In this document: positions 50,098 to 63,180 of the stretch, piece after piece | Layout: every line of letters starts with the position of its first letter | Numbering within the stretch: position 1 is the stretch's first letter | DNA from: Hemerocallis citrina | Taxonomy: Eukaryota > Streptophyta > Magnoliopsida > Asparagales > Asphodelaceae | NCBI GenBank assembly: GCA_017893485.1 | Contig: CM030364.1 | Location: 252,190,731 to 252,254,730, forward strand | Length of the DNA: 64,000 nt | Reading direction: 5' to 3' | Translations under genes and position numbers: made by a program | The notes under the pieces: model-generated | What the model was told of the DNA's origin: nothing | The model's input: the letters and a program-made list of their open reading frames with translations, nothing else | The model's database searches: none

Positions 50098-53060
50098 ATG
50101 TCGCGGTCTCAGTCCAGTTCCGAAGTGAGTGCCTCTGGTCAGGAAAAGGGGATCGTCAGTCGGACCTCACGTCCTGGGATCTTAAAGATCGAGTTTTGGA
50201 CGTAGTGCCACTCCTCAGTCGCAAGCCTTATGTGGTGGAGTCCAGCGGTTCCACTAGTGAAGCAGAAGTGCTAGGAAAGGAGGTCGAGGAGGGAGTAGTG
50301 GATCAGGAAGTCGTGGAGGGAGTCAAGGAAGGAGTGGCAGAGGAGGGTAGTGAGGAAGGAGTGGCGGAGGAAGGTAGTGAGGAAGGAGTGGTTCTCCCCA
50401 CTCTCCCGCCTTTGTCGACACCGTCTCCTCCGAGGGCACCTCGTATCTGAAAGAGGAAGAGGAAGTGGCGCCTTCCGGACAGTCTGAGGACACCAGACAA
50501 GTTCGGGCCCAATCACGGGCTCGATGTTCCGTACATCAAGAACCCGAGGTCTATCAGGATGTATCCTGACAACGTCGAGAACTTGGTACAATTTAGGGTG
50601 GAGATATCTTCGCCAGGCCGGATCCAGATACAAATGGATAAAGTTCAGTTCGTCCTGAAGGCTGACTACCTGCCCGTGATAAGGGCTAGTTATTTCATTA
50701 GGCGGGAGTATGAGCTGATGATCCTAAGTCCTGGTCTCCGCCTTACCTCCAAGTTGGCCCCCGGTTTCTGCATGTTTCCCGAGGAAGCCTTAGTTTTGGG
50801 GCTAAGGCTGCTGTTGCACCTGTTTATCCAGAGGGTGCTGAGGTGGGGGGACCTCTGTCCGATGCAGTACGGTCCCAACTCTTGGAAGTAGTTGGTTTTC
50901 TTTATTTTGAAATGCAAGGAGAAGAAGGTGCCCCTGAAACTAAAGTATTTCCTAGCTGTCCTTGGGGTGAGCGCTTGGAGATCAAGATGGCATATACTAT
51001 ATATTGCCTTGTCCCCACAAGAAGGTGATGCACAGGTATCCGGACTCCATTAAGGGGTGGAAGGCTAAATACTTCGTGATCTGAAGCGAGGTGCCTTGGG
51101 AATTTCCTACCATTTGGAATTTTTACAAGACGAACCACAAACCCCCAAAGCGAAGAGACTTGATGGAGGTGGAGTGGGCTAATGTTGATCGGAACGTCGA
51201 GGGACACAGCATTGGCTAGCTGAATGTGACCGAATTGGACTTGGCTCTGACCGGACTGAGCCCAGCCGACCCTTATTGTTTCGTTTCATATTAATTTAAC
51301 TTTCTTCCTTCATGTTAACATTCTCTCTTTTCCCCTGCAGCGATGGACCAGGCGAAGCTTGATGCGTGGAAGGCCTTGAAGGACCTGTCCCAGAAGAGGA
51401 TGGGCCGAGAAGGTGGTGCCAACGGCGGGGTCCGCTCAGGGGGGCATCGAAGGCCCCTCGGAATGGCCCCATAAGAAGGCGTAGGCCCTCTCTGTCAGAG
51501 CAGCGCCCGAGCTGGAACTGAGCTCTAGCAGTCGTAAGGTTGTTGAGGTCCTGAAGGCCGGAACCCCCTCCTGGCACCCCGATGCCCAGTCGATGGTGGG
51601 TAAGAGGGGGCTCGGACTGTTTGCCCCTGACTGGTCGGTGAAGGAGGCCGACACACTGGCAGAGGCCCCGATATTGGTCGAGGTTGTAGAAAAACTCGTC
51701 ACACCGTGCGACCGGTCTATCCTGGCGACCGAGACAGTCGAGACATGTTACAAGAAGGGGGCTCAAGCCCACATTGTGGTAGGTTTTCGTTTGTCTATTT
51801 AATTTTATACTTAGTGACATCGCTTTCTGATTTTTTCCTAATACTCCTCAATCATAGGCATCCATGGCCGGGGCACACCTGAAGCGGAGCTACGAGAAGA
51901 TGGTGAGGGACAAGAAAAGGAACTTCGATAAGTTCTTGCGCGAAGCAAAGGATCTAAAGACCGAGCTGACGACAGCTCAGGGGGTGGCGCAGGCCCTTCA
52001 AGCCGACCTTGTGACCGAACAAGACTAACATCTTCGTGCTTTGGTGGAGGTTCGAGCGAAAGCAGCTGCGGAGTATGAGGAGCTACAGGCTGCAACGGGG
52101 GAGGAGGTGATGAATGCCCAAGATGAGGCCTATGATCGGGCGAATGAGCACTTCTTGCTTCTTTATCCTCAGGCCAAGATTGATCACCTCCACTACGGCT
52201 GGGAGCCACCCGTGCGTCCACTGACTCCCGGGGGAGAGGGCGACGAGGTGGAGAAAGACCCGACCCTCGAGAAAAAGGAAGGGGGAGCAATGGTCGACGA
52301 AGAGGTGCAGATTCCCCCTAAGATGTAGTTTTAATCTTTTCTTCATTTTTGTATTTGCCGAGCGTGGACTGGCCACCGCTTTTTGTAATGATTATTGGGG
52401 AAATCAATATATTCACATATTTTTGGCCGAACTGTATGACTTGTTGTTTTTGAAAGGCTTGTTTTGGAAAGCTTGGAGTGAAATCTTGTTTTCCTCTTTT
52501 TATGTCAGATAGACGAGATCCTAGGAGCCGACCTCAGTTCTGCCAAGGTCAGGCACCTTCGGAACAGGCTAGAGTCCAAGGAGACTGTCTTAAATCGCTA
52601 TCGCAAACAGGCCCATAATTGGGAAGCCGCCGTAAGCTATTTCATGAACAAGTCCAAGGAGCTCAGCATAGAGACGACACGCCTGAAGAAGGCTAAAGCC
52701 AACCGAGACTGGGGGAGTGCCGAGATGGCCTGGTCGATGTTTGATGCCTCCACCAGGCAGCCGACCTCTGAGTCCGTTCTTCGTGAGGTCTTGGTGGAGA
52801 AGGAGCTGGAGATTCAGAGATTGAAGGTCATACTTGGTACAGGTGGATCCTGATTCTGCTCTTTTGGGGGAGGCAGCCCCTTGATTGTGGGTCCCTCCCC
52901 TACCCTATATTTGGAAATGGCGAGGCCGGCGGATGCGCAGAGCTCCGTTGCTGGAATGTCTGCACTGGTGATGCCGGACGAGCTCACTGGAGGGCGGACC
53001 CGCTCGGTGGGGCTCGAGATGGCCCGTGTAAGCCCAAAAAGCCCCACGAGGAACACTTAG
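50098..53060 (+). pseudogene. Antisense multi-exon gene of element D, decayed
   Basis: Starts MSRSQSSSE like the element B copy; then a frameshift near 50180, a Glu/Val-rich acidic repeat (VAEEGSEEG), a basic patch KRKRKWR and the Transposase_28-like domain (MYPDNVENLVQFRV, GFCMFPEEALVLGLRLLL, LCPMQYGPNSWK). Stops lie near 50448, 50889 and 51082. The first intron donor seen in B is lost; the second (51780-51857, 78 bp) and third (52305-52508, 204 bp, phase 0) are retained at equivalent positions. The last exon reads openly from 52509 through YFMNKSKELSIETTRLKKA and ends at 52853; homology to B resumes in another frame to about 53060. Function unknown. Confidence 0.6.
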
Positions 53061-53221
53061 GTTGGGGTAAAAATTCGTTGTCACAATCTCTATTGTACTG
53101 TGGCCTTTCAAGGCGTTATGATAAATGAAATTTAATTTTACCGACCTTCCTCAACTTGTTTTTGAGATATGGGATCGAGGGGTCGGGGGGAGACGAGATA
53201 CTGCCCAATCCCCTGTTTCTT

Positions 53222-56200
53222 TGTAATACCCTAAATTTTCATCTTAATAAGAAATATTGATTTTTCGCGTGTTGTGCACGTGCAAAATTTCATATGCATA
53301 TTTATTTTTATAAAATTTTCTTTTATAACATGGAAAATTATTTCTTTCTTTCCCTTTATCTTTCTAAAAAGCCTATTTTATAAAGCCTAAACTAGTTTTT
53401 TTATTTTAAGCCCACTCTAATAATTAAATATTTTTATTAATTAGCCCATAATCCTAAAGCCCACTATTTTGAGGCCCACAAACTTAATTAATCTTTTAAA
53501 TTGTCACAACTTGTCATGTAGACACAATTGGTGAACAATTGATTAATTAAATTTGTACAAACTTTAAATAGGGGGGTACTAGAAGGGGCACGTGCATGCA
53601 CGTGTGTGTGCTTTGCACACCCTATGAGGCCGGGTATGGCTAAGAGAAGAGTGGGAGAAAGGGTTTGTGTGCATGGGTGGTTATATGCTTATGGGTGGTA
53701 GCTACAACTTCCCATCTTATCCTAGTCATTCACCTACAACCATCTAGTGAAATCCTAGCCCTCCAATCTATCCTAAAGCTAGTATAAATACCCCCTACCT
53801 TCATGTATACAACACTAAGAAAAAAATAATTGAAAGGAAGAAACTATATAGGAGAGTAATATATTAGGAAGTGAAAGATTGAGTGTGCATTTGTGTGTGT
53901 GTCCCAACCAAAAGGAGGCTGGCCCATCATCAAGCACTAGGGGAAGCTCGGGTTGCACCAAGGAACAAGAAGGGGAGCATTTTGCAACACAATTTAGGAG
54001 GAGAAGGCTACTTTCTTGCATTCTAGGAAACTCTAGGACCTTTTCATTTCGTGTTTCTCCAAAGAGGTGGGTGTTTCTCATACTTCTAGAACTAGATACC
54101 ATGCTAGGGATGATTTAATGAAATTATTATGAATCAATTAGTTGAAAATTGGAACCATGCTTGTTTAATTAAAAGTGGAGTGGTAATTTAGAGAATGTTT
54201 GATGGATTGATTGCTAATGAATAAATGGTGAATTAATGTGCTAGAAATCACCATATTGTTGTGCTAAAAGAATGTTATGGAATTTATGCTTACAAATAGT
54301 TGATTAAATGCATCATGTGTAGTTAATTATCTAAAATAGAATTTCGTTATTGTAGAAAAATGAGATTTTTGTGTTCTAAAAATGTAATAGGATGTTAATA
54401 AGAAAAAGAACAAAAGAACATAGTAGTTTGTGGAATTCTAATTCTAAATTATGAAGAAATGTGTTGTTGTTCTCAATGTCGAAAATATGAACATAGAACA
54501 TAAAGTAGAACCAAAATACATGTTTTATAAAGCAAATAATCATTATAAAAATGCTGGTTTACTGTAAATTTATGTATGTTATAATCTGGAAAATTTTGCT
54601 TTCAAAAGAAAAGAAAAAGAACCAAAAATCGTTTTTTTTGAAAATTATGAAATGTAGAGATGAACGGAGAACTAGTTCAAATTCAACCAAATTCTTTTCA
54701 AAACAATCTGGCCACTTAGAACATTTGGTCGGAATGGTTTCAGTCGCTACAGTAGCGGGGGGCTTGGTCTCTGGTCTCGGGTTCGATACTGAGAAGGAGT
54801 TTTTTTTTAATTTTATTTTTGTTAAAAATTCCGAAATGCCGAAAGCCAATTCACATGGATAATAACCCATATCATATCGCCTAGGTGGCTTTGGCGTAGT
54901 GGTCTTGGGCGCTGTCCTTTGGGTCGCTGGTTGTGGGTTCGAATCCGGTTGTGGGCTTTAGTTTAAAAAGTTGTTTTCTTTGTGGAAATTAAGATTATTT
55001 TGAGTTTTAAAAATAAATTAAAATTAAGAAAAACATGGAATTAATTACTGAAATTAATTGGACTTCATGAGAGAATTTTTATAAATTTTGGTAAAGTATA
55101 ATTGAGAATTTGAGGCTATTTGCAAGAAAGGACTTGTTTTTAATTAAATTGTCTTTTGGGATAAAGGAAAAAATAAATGAGTTATTTTTTAAGGAGTTTT
55201 AAAAATGAGAATTAGTAATGAAAAATTTGGAAGTTTGATTTGTGTAATTAATTGAAATTACAAATTGTGAAATTAGTATGGATTGAAATAAGAATAAGAG
55301 ATTTGTAGAATGAATAAACTATTGAATATGACAAGTTGAAACTTTATTGTTTATGCATGAAATGGTTTATAAGAATGCAACTAAACGACATGTTGAGTTA
55401 TGAAGGATATTATGAATATGGATACATGAATACTATGATTATGAAATGTGAACTGTGATTAATCATGAAAAAGACTTTGTGAGTATGAAAAGCTTGATGT
55501 TGTAATTATGAGTTGAAATTAAGAACTAGGGTGTAGTTAAGCCTTATACCGGCAATAAAAGAAATGTGGAAATGATATTTGGAATGAAAGGACCAAGATT
55601 TGGGTCATGTGAAATGAATGAATAAGACCGGTATAGTGGGAGTGCTAACCCTAAGGAATTAGTTTTGTTCATGATTCAATTAAACTAAGGATTAGATACA
55701 TAGTGAAGATGTGACGAAAGTAAGAAGAAAAATATTGAGTATGAGGGCCATTGAATTGACGGCGTGAGAGTATTCACAGGATGTCCCATGATGCGTCATG
55801 AGTAGGACATGGATACTACTCCAGAGTACCGTCCCGATGGCGACACTCGTGAGGGGTGGTGACTGCGGGTGGTGTCATGTCTATGGTAGAAGCTGAATTA
55901 CCACAGGATGCCTGCATGATGAGTCATGTGTCAGTGCGTTTGGATTCCCTCCAGGGTGCCTAGACATGAGTTTGTAGGTCATAAAACATCTAGGATACTT
56001 ATCGTAGTTACAGTAGTAGATTAAGTCATGGCGAGGGATTGAACCCTACAAGATGAAGAACGGTTAAGGGCTTGCCCTCGGACCTATGTAGTATGGGCTG
56101 CATAGACTCTGAACAAGTGCGCATTAGTGTCATATAATAGAAATATTTGCATTAAGGACTAAGTGCACATTCACAACACAACATCAGTAGGATAGTCCCT

Positions 56201-56554
56201 TTAGCTTTGTTTGTGAACAAGTTTGTGGTTTGTTAAGTATTGAGAATCGTTATACTGTTTTCGGCATAGAGAGGATGGCCGTGTATAATATTTCGTCAGT
56301 TGAATGAACTGACGTGCCCACAGTTTCTATGTAGGGAAAAGGTACATGAAAAAGACTAAAGAAGACCTGATGCTTAAAGATTATTCAACTGTTGTATTTC
56401 ATTCATTGATGTAAAAATTTGCTTCCGAATGTTGATGCATAATGTAACTCTGATGTAAAATAAAGTTTTTATTTTCTTGTAAAATTGTACGAAGAGAAGT
56501 GAAAAGATCCTGTGGAACTCAAATTCACTAGTATTTGGAATTCGGGGTGTTACA
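53222..56554 (+). mobile_element. Solo LTR of a Tekay-like element nested in element D
   Basis: TGTAATACCC to GGGGTGTTACA, 3333 bp, flanked by the exact TSD TTCTT (53217-53221, 56555-56559). TATAAATA at 53783-53790 lies 561 bp from the start, against 564 bp in the other solo LTR. It is homologous along its length to 22439-25986 but clearly diverged. Confidence 0.92.
54745..54950 (+). other. Two tandem tRNA-like units inside the solo LTR
   Basis: Unit 1: AGTAGCGGGG near 54751 and B box GGTTCGATAC at 54780-54789, followed by a run of nine T. Unit 2: an excellent A box TGGCGTAGTGG at 54892-54902 and B box GGTTCGAATCC at 54936-54946. B-box spacing is 156 bp, identical to the other solo LTR. Confidence 0.6.
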
Positions 56555-56819
56555 TTCTTGTTCATAGTTGTGGTCAAGATAGCAGGGACGTGGGGCCGGG
56601 GAGCCCCACTTTCGGCTCAAAAATCAAGCTAAAGACTGACGACTGGGTCGAGAGGCCCGGAGAGCCTTGTAATGGGGGACGTTTCATCTTCCAATGTCAT
56701 TAATGACGATCAGGCATTTTGTTTTCCCTAGGTCATTAATGCGCCCAATCTAAGGGCTAATAACCCTCATCCCTTCATCAGAAATCTCCTCACTTCGCCG
56801 TGAGTTCTCGTCGCCGGTG

Positions 56820-57140
56820 ACTCTCCTACCACCCTCTGACAATTGGGGGAAACCGGCTATGATGCTATTTTTATCCCCAGTTGCCAGCGGGTGAAAGGAG
56901 GGTCAGTCCCAGAGTACTGGGATCAGGGCGCTTGTCGTAGGCGAGCACCCTAAATGAACTTTTGCTTGGAGCCGTGGACCAGTGGCTTTCCTCCCATCCT
57001 CTGACAATTGCGGTTAACGGCTATAGGTGTTGTTTATCCCCAGTTGCCAGCGGGTGAAAGGCAAGTCGATTCGTGGTCCGAGGTCCGGTGGTTCTCGCCG
57101 TGGGCAAGGACCGTAAATCTTAACGAAACTTTTGGGTAAC
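56820..57140 (+). ncRNA. Candidate structured RNA module downstream of the antisense gene (element D)
   Basis: Small hairpins at 56936-56960 (10 of 11 pairs with wobbles, GTA loop) and 57090-57112 (9 of 10, GTG loop), each followed by TAAAT...GAACTTTT-like AT-rich tails. Larger hairpins pair GACAATTG-type sequence near 56838 and 57020 with CCCCAGTTGCC near 56877 and 57039. Sequence differs from element B while pairing is kept. Originally about 3.7 kb nearer to the antisense gene, before the solo LTR inserted. Confidence 0.42.
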
Positions 57141-57289
57141 GAGTACCGGCCGATCGTGTAGGAATTTGCTCCTTTTGATGAATCCATCCTAGGTGCTTGA
57201 TCCCCATGTAGGTATTTGTCAGAGTTGAGGGCTAGGGGTCAAGATACTGAAGGGTCCCTCGGGGATGCTCGAAACCCATGCCAAGAAAC

Positions 57290-58300
57290 GAGCCCCCCAG
57301 CTTGTGAGAGAGCTAGGATGTTGTTTGCAGCGTATGCCGAATGTCGAGCCCCTCAGCTTGTGAGAAAGCTAGGTCATGGCTCGAGGTCATTGCCGAGCGT
57401 CGAGCCCATATAGCTTGAGAAAGATAGGGCTTGGTGCGAGATCAATGTCGATCGTTGAGCCCCCATGCTTGGAGAAAGCTAGGGCGTTGCCCACAGCGTA
57501 TGCCGAATTTTGAGCCCCCCAGCTTGTAAGAAAGCTAGGGCATTGTTCGCAGCGTATGCCGAATGTCGAGCCCCCCCAGCTTGTGAGAAAACTAGGGCGT
57601 GGCCCGAGGTCATTGCTGCGCGTCGAGGTCATATAGCTTGAGAAAGCTAGGGCATGGCTCGAGGTCAATGCCGATCGTCGAGCCCCCGTGCTTGGAGAAA
57701 TCTAGGGTGTTGCCCGCAGCGTGTGCCGGATGTTGAGCCCCCCAGCTTGTGAGAAAGATAGGGCATTATTCACAGCGTATGCCAAATGTCGAGCCCCCCC
57801 TCCCCCCCTCCCCCCAGCTTCTGAGAAAGATAGGGCGTGGCTCGAGGTCATTGCCGAGCGTCGAGCCCATATAGCTTGAGAAAGCTAGGGCGTGGCTCGA
57901 GGTCAATGCTGATCATTGAGCCCCCATGCTTGGAGAAAGCTAGGGCGTTGCCCGCAGCATGTGCCGGATGTCGAGCCCCCCAGCCTGTGAGAAAACTAGG
58001 ACATTGCTCGCAGCGTATGCCGAATGTTGAGCCTCCCAGCTTGTGAGAAAGCTAGGGCATGACTCGAGGACATTGTCGAGCGTCAAGCCCATACAACTTG
58101 AGAAAGCTAGGGCGTGGCTTGAGGTCAATGCCGATCGTCGATTCCCCCATGCTTGGAGAAAGCTAGGGCGTTGCCCGCAGCGTGTGCCAGATGTTGTGCC
58201 CCCCATCTTGTGAGAAAGCTAGGGGTGGCTCGAGGTCAATGCCGATCTTTGAGCCCCCATGCTTGTAGAAAGCTAGGGCATTGCTCGCAACGTATGCCGA
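57290..58300. repeat. Tetrameric satellite array (~228-bp unit) of element D
   Basis: GTTGCCCGCAGCGT-type subunits recur near 57485, 57714, 57946 and 58169 (223-232 bp apart). Between them are CGAGGTCATTG, CGAGGTCAATG and CATTGTTCGCAGCG subunits, so each unit is four ~56-bp modules. Same position relative to pol as the 222-bp array of element B. Confidence 0.8.
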
Positions 58301-58451
58301 ATGTACAGAAATTTGGAAAAAAATAAAAAAAAAAGGGTAAGAAACAAAGATTACACTTTATTTTTTCTACCATTCTACGTTTACACAAAAAGAGGGGTAC
58401 TTAGTGCCGATTACAGGGGGTCGGTTACATAAGTTCGGTTACAAAAGGATT

Positions 58452-59872
58452 TTAGTCCTCCCCTTCAAGGAACTTGATGAGGTATTCCGCGTTCCAGGGC
58501 CTCTTTACTATTCTGCCCCCTAGCTCTTCGAGTTGGTACGTGCCGGGGCATACCATTTTGGTTACCTTATACGGGCCGTCCCAATTAAGGGCCAACTTTC
58601 TCTTTTTGCTGGGGTAGGATACCGCTAGCTTTCTAAGTACGAGATCACCTTGCTTGATGTCGGTGGGGCAGACCTTCTTGTTATAAAATCTCTCGATCTG
58701 TTTTTGGTACATGCTTCTTCTGATGACGGATTTTTCCCTGACATCGTCGATTAGATCCAAGTTGGCTCTGAGGTCTGTTGAGTTGTTCTCCTCATTAAAG
58801 GCCATGATCCGGGGCGAAGGGAGCTCGATATCTATGGGGATAACCGCCTTAATGCCATAGGTTAGGTTGAATGGTGATTCGTCCGTGGGGATTCTCTTAG
58901 TTGTCCGGTGCTCCCAGAGTATGCTCGGTAACTCGTCGATCCACAACCCCTTAGGTGAATTATCCAACCGCTTCTTGAGGCTGTTAAGGATTTGACGGTT
59001 CACATTTTTGGCCTGGCCGTTTGATTGAGGATGACATATTGATGAGAAGTGCTGCTGGACACCGATGTCTTCACAGAATTTTCGAAAGTTCTTGCCTGCA
59101 AATTGGATCCCGTTATCGGTGATGAGTACCTGCGGGATCCCGAACCGACAAATGATGTGCTTATAGAAAAAATGTTGAGTTTGGTGTTCTGTGATCGTGG
59201 CTAGGGGCTTTGCCTCGATCTACTTGGTGAAGTTATCCATGGTCACCACCAGAAATTTTCTTTGGCCCGTCGCTTTTGGGAAGGGGCCGACCAAATCCAT
59301 TCCCCACATGGAAAAGGGGGTCGGACTAACCAGGGAGCAGAGGTGGGCTTGTGGAAGCCGCTTCATCGAAGAGAATCTGGTAAGGGCCGCACCTTTTAAC
59401 GAGGTCCTTGGCGTCTTGTAACATGGTCGGCCAGTAGTATCCGTGGTTTAGGGCTTTTCTGGGGAGCGACCTGCTCTCCATGTGGCACCCCCCGATTCCC
59501 TCATGTAGTTCCTTCAGTGCATACTTGGCCTCCTCGGGGGCTAGGCAGTGAAGGTAGGGTATTCCGTCTACCTTTGTGTACGATCGCTTGAAGAGTGTCC
59601 CGTTGATTATGATGAATCTTTCTGAACAGATACTAGTCTTTCTCGCCTTGACCTGTTCATGAGGAAGCTCACTCTCCACTAGAAACTTCTGGATGGAACT
59701 CATCCAGTTGTCCGATTGAGGTTCGGTAGTAAGGCAGAGGGCCTCAGGGAGGTCGATGCTAGGCTTGAGGAGAACTTCGATTAGGACGGTATGGTCGAGG
59801 CTTTCGAAGGACGATGAGGCGAATTTTGACAAGGAGTCAGCCTGGGCATTTTGCTCCCTAGGGATTCTTTCC
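58452..59872 (-). pseudogene. Element D integrase fragment, broken
   Basis: From 59872: IPREQNAQADSLSKFASSS, zinc-binding region (HEGIGGCHMESRSL; the second Cys of CGPC reads Tyr), a frameshift near 59360, an interrupted core (59320-59030), then 59003-58452 with LKKRLDNSPKGLWIDELPS, NLTYGIKAVIPIDIELPSP and the C-terminal NWDGPYKV region. No chromodomain. Everything upstream in pol is missing because of the junction at 59872/59873. Confidence 0.88.
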
Positions 59873-62800
59873 TGTAACACCCTATATTTTTTAAATAATT
59901 TTTTTGAGATTAATAAATGAATTAAAGTGATTTTTGGTGATTTAATAAATATTTTTTTGAAATTTATCTTTTATACGTGCAAAACACGTGCAAATATTTT
60001 CTTGGGAAGTTCAAAGTCAAAAATTATTTTGGGAAAACCTAATATTTATTAGTAGGTATTATTTATGAATTTTTTGGATTTTTTTCTGATATTTATTTGG
60101 AATATTTGAAAATATTACAAAAAGAGGGTATTTTGTGCAAAATTACCACTTAGAGTGAAAACTCCAGAATTTCGATTTTCTGGGTTGAGCAGAATGGCTA
60201 TCCAACTCAGAGGTAAAGATTTTACTTTTTATTCTAATAGATTTGGTTTATTTCAAAAATTTGTTAAAGAGAGGTCTTTTTGCAAAATTGCCACATAGAG
60301 GCAAAAATTACAAAATTTACTTTCTATGTTTGAAAACAGTGCCGGCCAGATCAGGGTAGTTATTTTTTATTTTAACTCTTAATTGAATTGGTTAATCTAA
60401 TTTCCAAGTATAAGGATTTATATATGTAAAGATATATTCAAAAGGGATATTTTACAAAATCTTCTCAAAACCCAAATACCAAATTTCCGGCCTATTAAAA
60501 GAGAAGTTGCAGCCGTCTCTTTGCTGCACAAAACAGAGGGGTTTTCTTTATTATTGATTTCTTGGAGTTTTAAAGCGAGGATCTTGGATTCTTGAGAAAG
60601 GAAGGACTTTTCTTATTCTATTTATTATTTCGGTTGATTCTTCAATAAGGTGAGTGACATATGTTTGTTTTCTTATTATTCTATGCATGTTGTATGTGAT
60701 GATTTGACTATTAGAAAGTGTGTTAGAGGATTGTATGATGATATAACAAATATATTGATGGATGGATGAATAAAGTTTTAACTTTTATGAAAACTATGAA
60801 TTGATGATTAAAATTCTATATAGATGACTTGAGATTGTTAAAGAACCTAATAAAAATTATGGGTATGTTGCTTCTTTCATGTTCTTACTGATTGATCGTT
60901 TACAAAGAGTGGTATGATGTATATTGCATAAAAGTGAATAAAGAAGGGTTCCTTACTATGTATGTATACATATAATCTGTTTTGGGTATTTTGATGAAAA
61001 GAACTAAACTAATACATGTTGTGATTGATTATAATCATGGGAAAACTGATGTAGGTGGTTGTGGATGTGTTTAATAAATTACAAGAGGGGTTTACGGAAT
61101 CAAAAAGATCAAGTTTTAAGAGTTGGAGTTATTTTTTGATTTCGGGTCTGATGCTTTCAGCCGAAATTTATTTCTTTTGTGTTTTTTTTGAAGTTTTCGA
61201 TTTGGATTTGATTTGTTTCGTACTGAGATTGAATTGAAGCATTATACTACTTATAAACAACAAATTTTGATGCTTTTAACTGATGCCGACACCTTATATG
61301 CTCATATTCATTTACTTTTACAGATATTGAAGAAGTTTTGATAAAAAATGCTCTTTTATGATCTTGATGAGATTTTGATTAGTTTTATAAACTCTAGTAT
61401 GTTAGACAAGTTTTATTTGATCATCTCAGGAATTTTGTTCACAAATTTATGATTTTACCAAGATTAAATGATGTATCAGTAGAAAAGTGCTCGAAATTCA
61501 AAGCTGTGAATTTTCGAACATGACAGTCGACATCACAAAATAACACATGAAATGTCGGTTGACTGGCAGTTCTTGGATTTTGGATTTTTGGCTTGACAGT
61601 CGACCGTCTCTTTTTAAACTGGTTTTGACAGTCGACCGTCAGCCCTTATGCTGATTGTTTTGTTGAGTTTTTGTCGTTTCCTTGAACGATTATTTCTTCG
61701 AACTTATGGATTATTGATCTACTGTTTATAATGAAGTTTTTGCTACAGATTACTGTATTTTACAGAGAGTTATATTTTCATTATAATATAATTTAAATTG
61801 TATTTCTATGACTTTATAAAGTGAAATATATACGATTTTCGAAGGAATTGATGTTATGTGATTTTCTACGATTTCAAAATATGGTTCTCAGTTATTTAAT
61901 GGATTTAATATCTTATTTCATTTCTGGAAATTTGTGAGTATATTGGATGAATTTGGATTTTGTTGATTAAAGAAGTTTTCTTAATATAAATGATTTGGTG
62001 ATGGAATTGAGAGTTTTAAAGGAAAGATTTTGTGTTGATATTCGAATTGTGAGTCTCTAAAAGTTGAATGGGATTCCTATGAACCGACAGATGAGATTTT
62101 GTGGATTTTGACTAGTTGGGTCTTGAGGTTTTTTTTGTGGAATTAAGTCTGGCAGGATACACTAACTCTAGAGAGGGGAAATTGTGTTTTAATTAATAAT
62201 TATCTACCTAAGGACATGCACTAGTGGAGATGTGATGGAACTTGGGAAACGTAAGTATATGCTTTAGGGGTCTAGTCGACTTTGTGTTATTCTGTCTCGA
62301 GAGAACATTTGGTATGTTCGTGTGTCAAGGTTCTACAGGCTTATTCACAGAACACACATGTGCATTCGCATGTCGAGGGTCGGCAGGTCTATTCACGGAA
62401 TTTACTTGTGTACCTGCACGTCGAGGGTCGGCGGGCTTATTCTTGGGGTACACGACAGAAAGGTGATTCTCCGGTTTTTGAGCTATGCTTACATGATGCT
62501 TGCGCGTAGAGTGTTGTCAGGCTTATTCGCGGAGTAATCTGGATCTTGTTTCTATCACTGTAGTAGGATTAGTTGCATAACGAGGGATCTAGCCCTATAA
62601 AGGGCTTGCACCGGACCTATATAGTATGGAATGCATAGAATCCGACAAGTATGCATTAGAGAGTCATCATATTGCATTTGTGTTTTCTCGACTTGGTTTT
62701 ATGCATGTTTTATTCTGTTTTCCTACACTTGACACTTAGTCTAGTTTCACTTAATGTTTTCATGCATTATTTATTATTATTTCGTATTCCACTGGTTACT

Positions 62801-63144
62801 ACCGTTAGTATGTGTTGATCATGACTTTATTCTTTATGTTTTATTTATGTTGCATTTCTTTTGATGTCACTCACACCGTTATGGCTGACTCATGGGGTTA
62901 GGGTTATCTCTAGCCTCATGTTTTACAGGTAGATATCTATAGCTTGGGATTTAGATGCATGTGGTAGAATGATAATGTGGCTTATGCAAATTGTAAAAGA
63001 ATGCGTTGTAAAAAGAAAGAATTGTAATTTAAGGTGTTAATTTTCCGCTGTACTTTGTAAAAAATTGATGTAATAAAAGTTGAAAATTTTATCTGTGTTT
63101 GGCTATGTTTACTATTATATATATTGGAAATTCGGGGCACTACA
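59873..63144 (+). mobile_element. Complete Tekay-type LTR (3272 bp), inverted relative to element A
   Basis: TGTAACACCC to GGGGCACTACA; collinear with both LTRs of element A and proves that the 3.8 kb in the left one is an insertion. There is no internal region in the window on either side. Flanking 5-mers (TTTCC and ATATG) differ, so this is not a simple solo LTR. TATTAAAAG near 60489 is a weak TATA candidate. Confidence 0.88.
62320..62535. repeat. ~49-bp tandem repeat inside the Tekay LTR
   Basis: Units of (G)TCGAGGGTCGGC(A/G)GG and TTATTC(A/T)(C/T)(A/G)G, three good copies and one degenerate. Inverted counterpart of 11779-11990. Confidence 0.7.
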
Positions 63145-63180
63145 ATATGAGTCCGGCCCAAACCCAGCCCGTTGTCAGCC
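63145..63180. other. Possible truncated hAT-like terminus at the LTR junction
   Basis: Sequence beginning at the LTR edge reads GTCCGGCCCAAACCCAGCCC and then TTGTCAGCCCTA, the complement of a TAGGGCTGACAA-type hAT end. Truncated by the LTR. Confidence 0.3.

Larger units (their letters stand above)
45977..59872 (-). mobile_element. Element D: second Tat-lineage retrotransposon, truncated in pol
   Basis: Same architecture as element B: 3' LTR at left, PPT, 55-bp array, plus-strand TATA and antisense gene, hairpin modules, tetrameric array, then integrase on minus. It ends abruptly at 59872 in the region just before the integrase, where an unrelated LTR begins; RT, protease, gag, PBS and 5' LTR are missing. 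Sequence identity to B is moderate, so the two are different families or old copies. A solo LTR (53222-56554) is nested inside. Confidence 0.88.
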
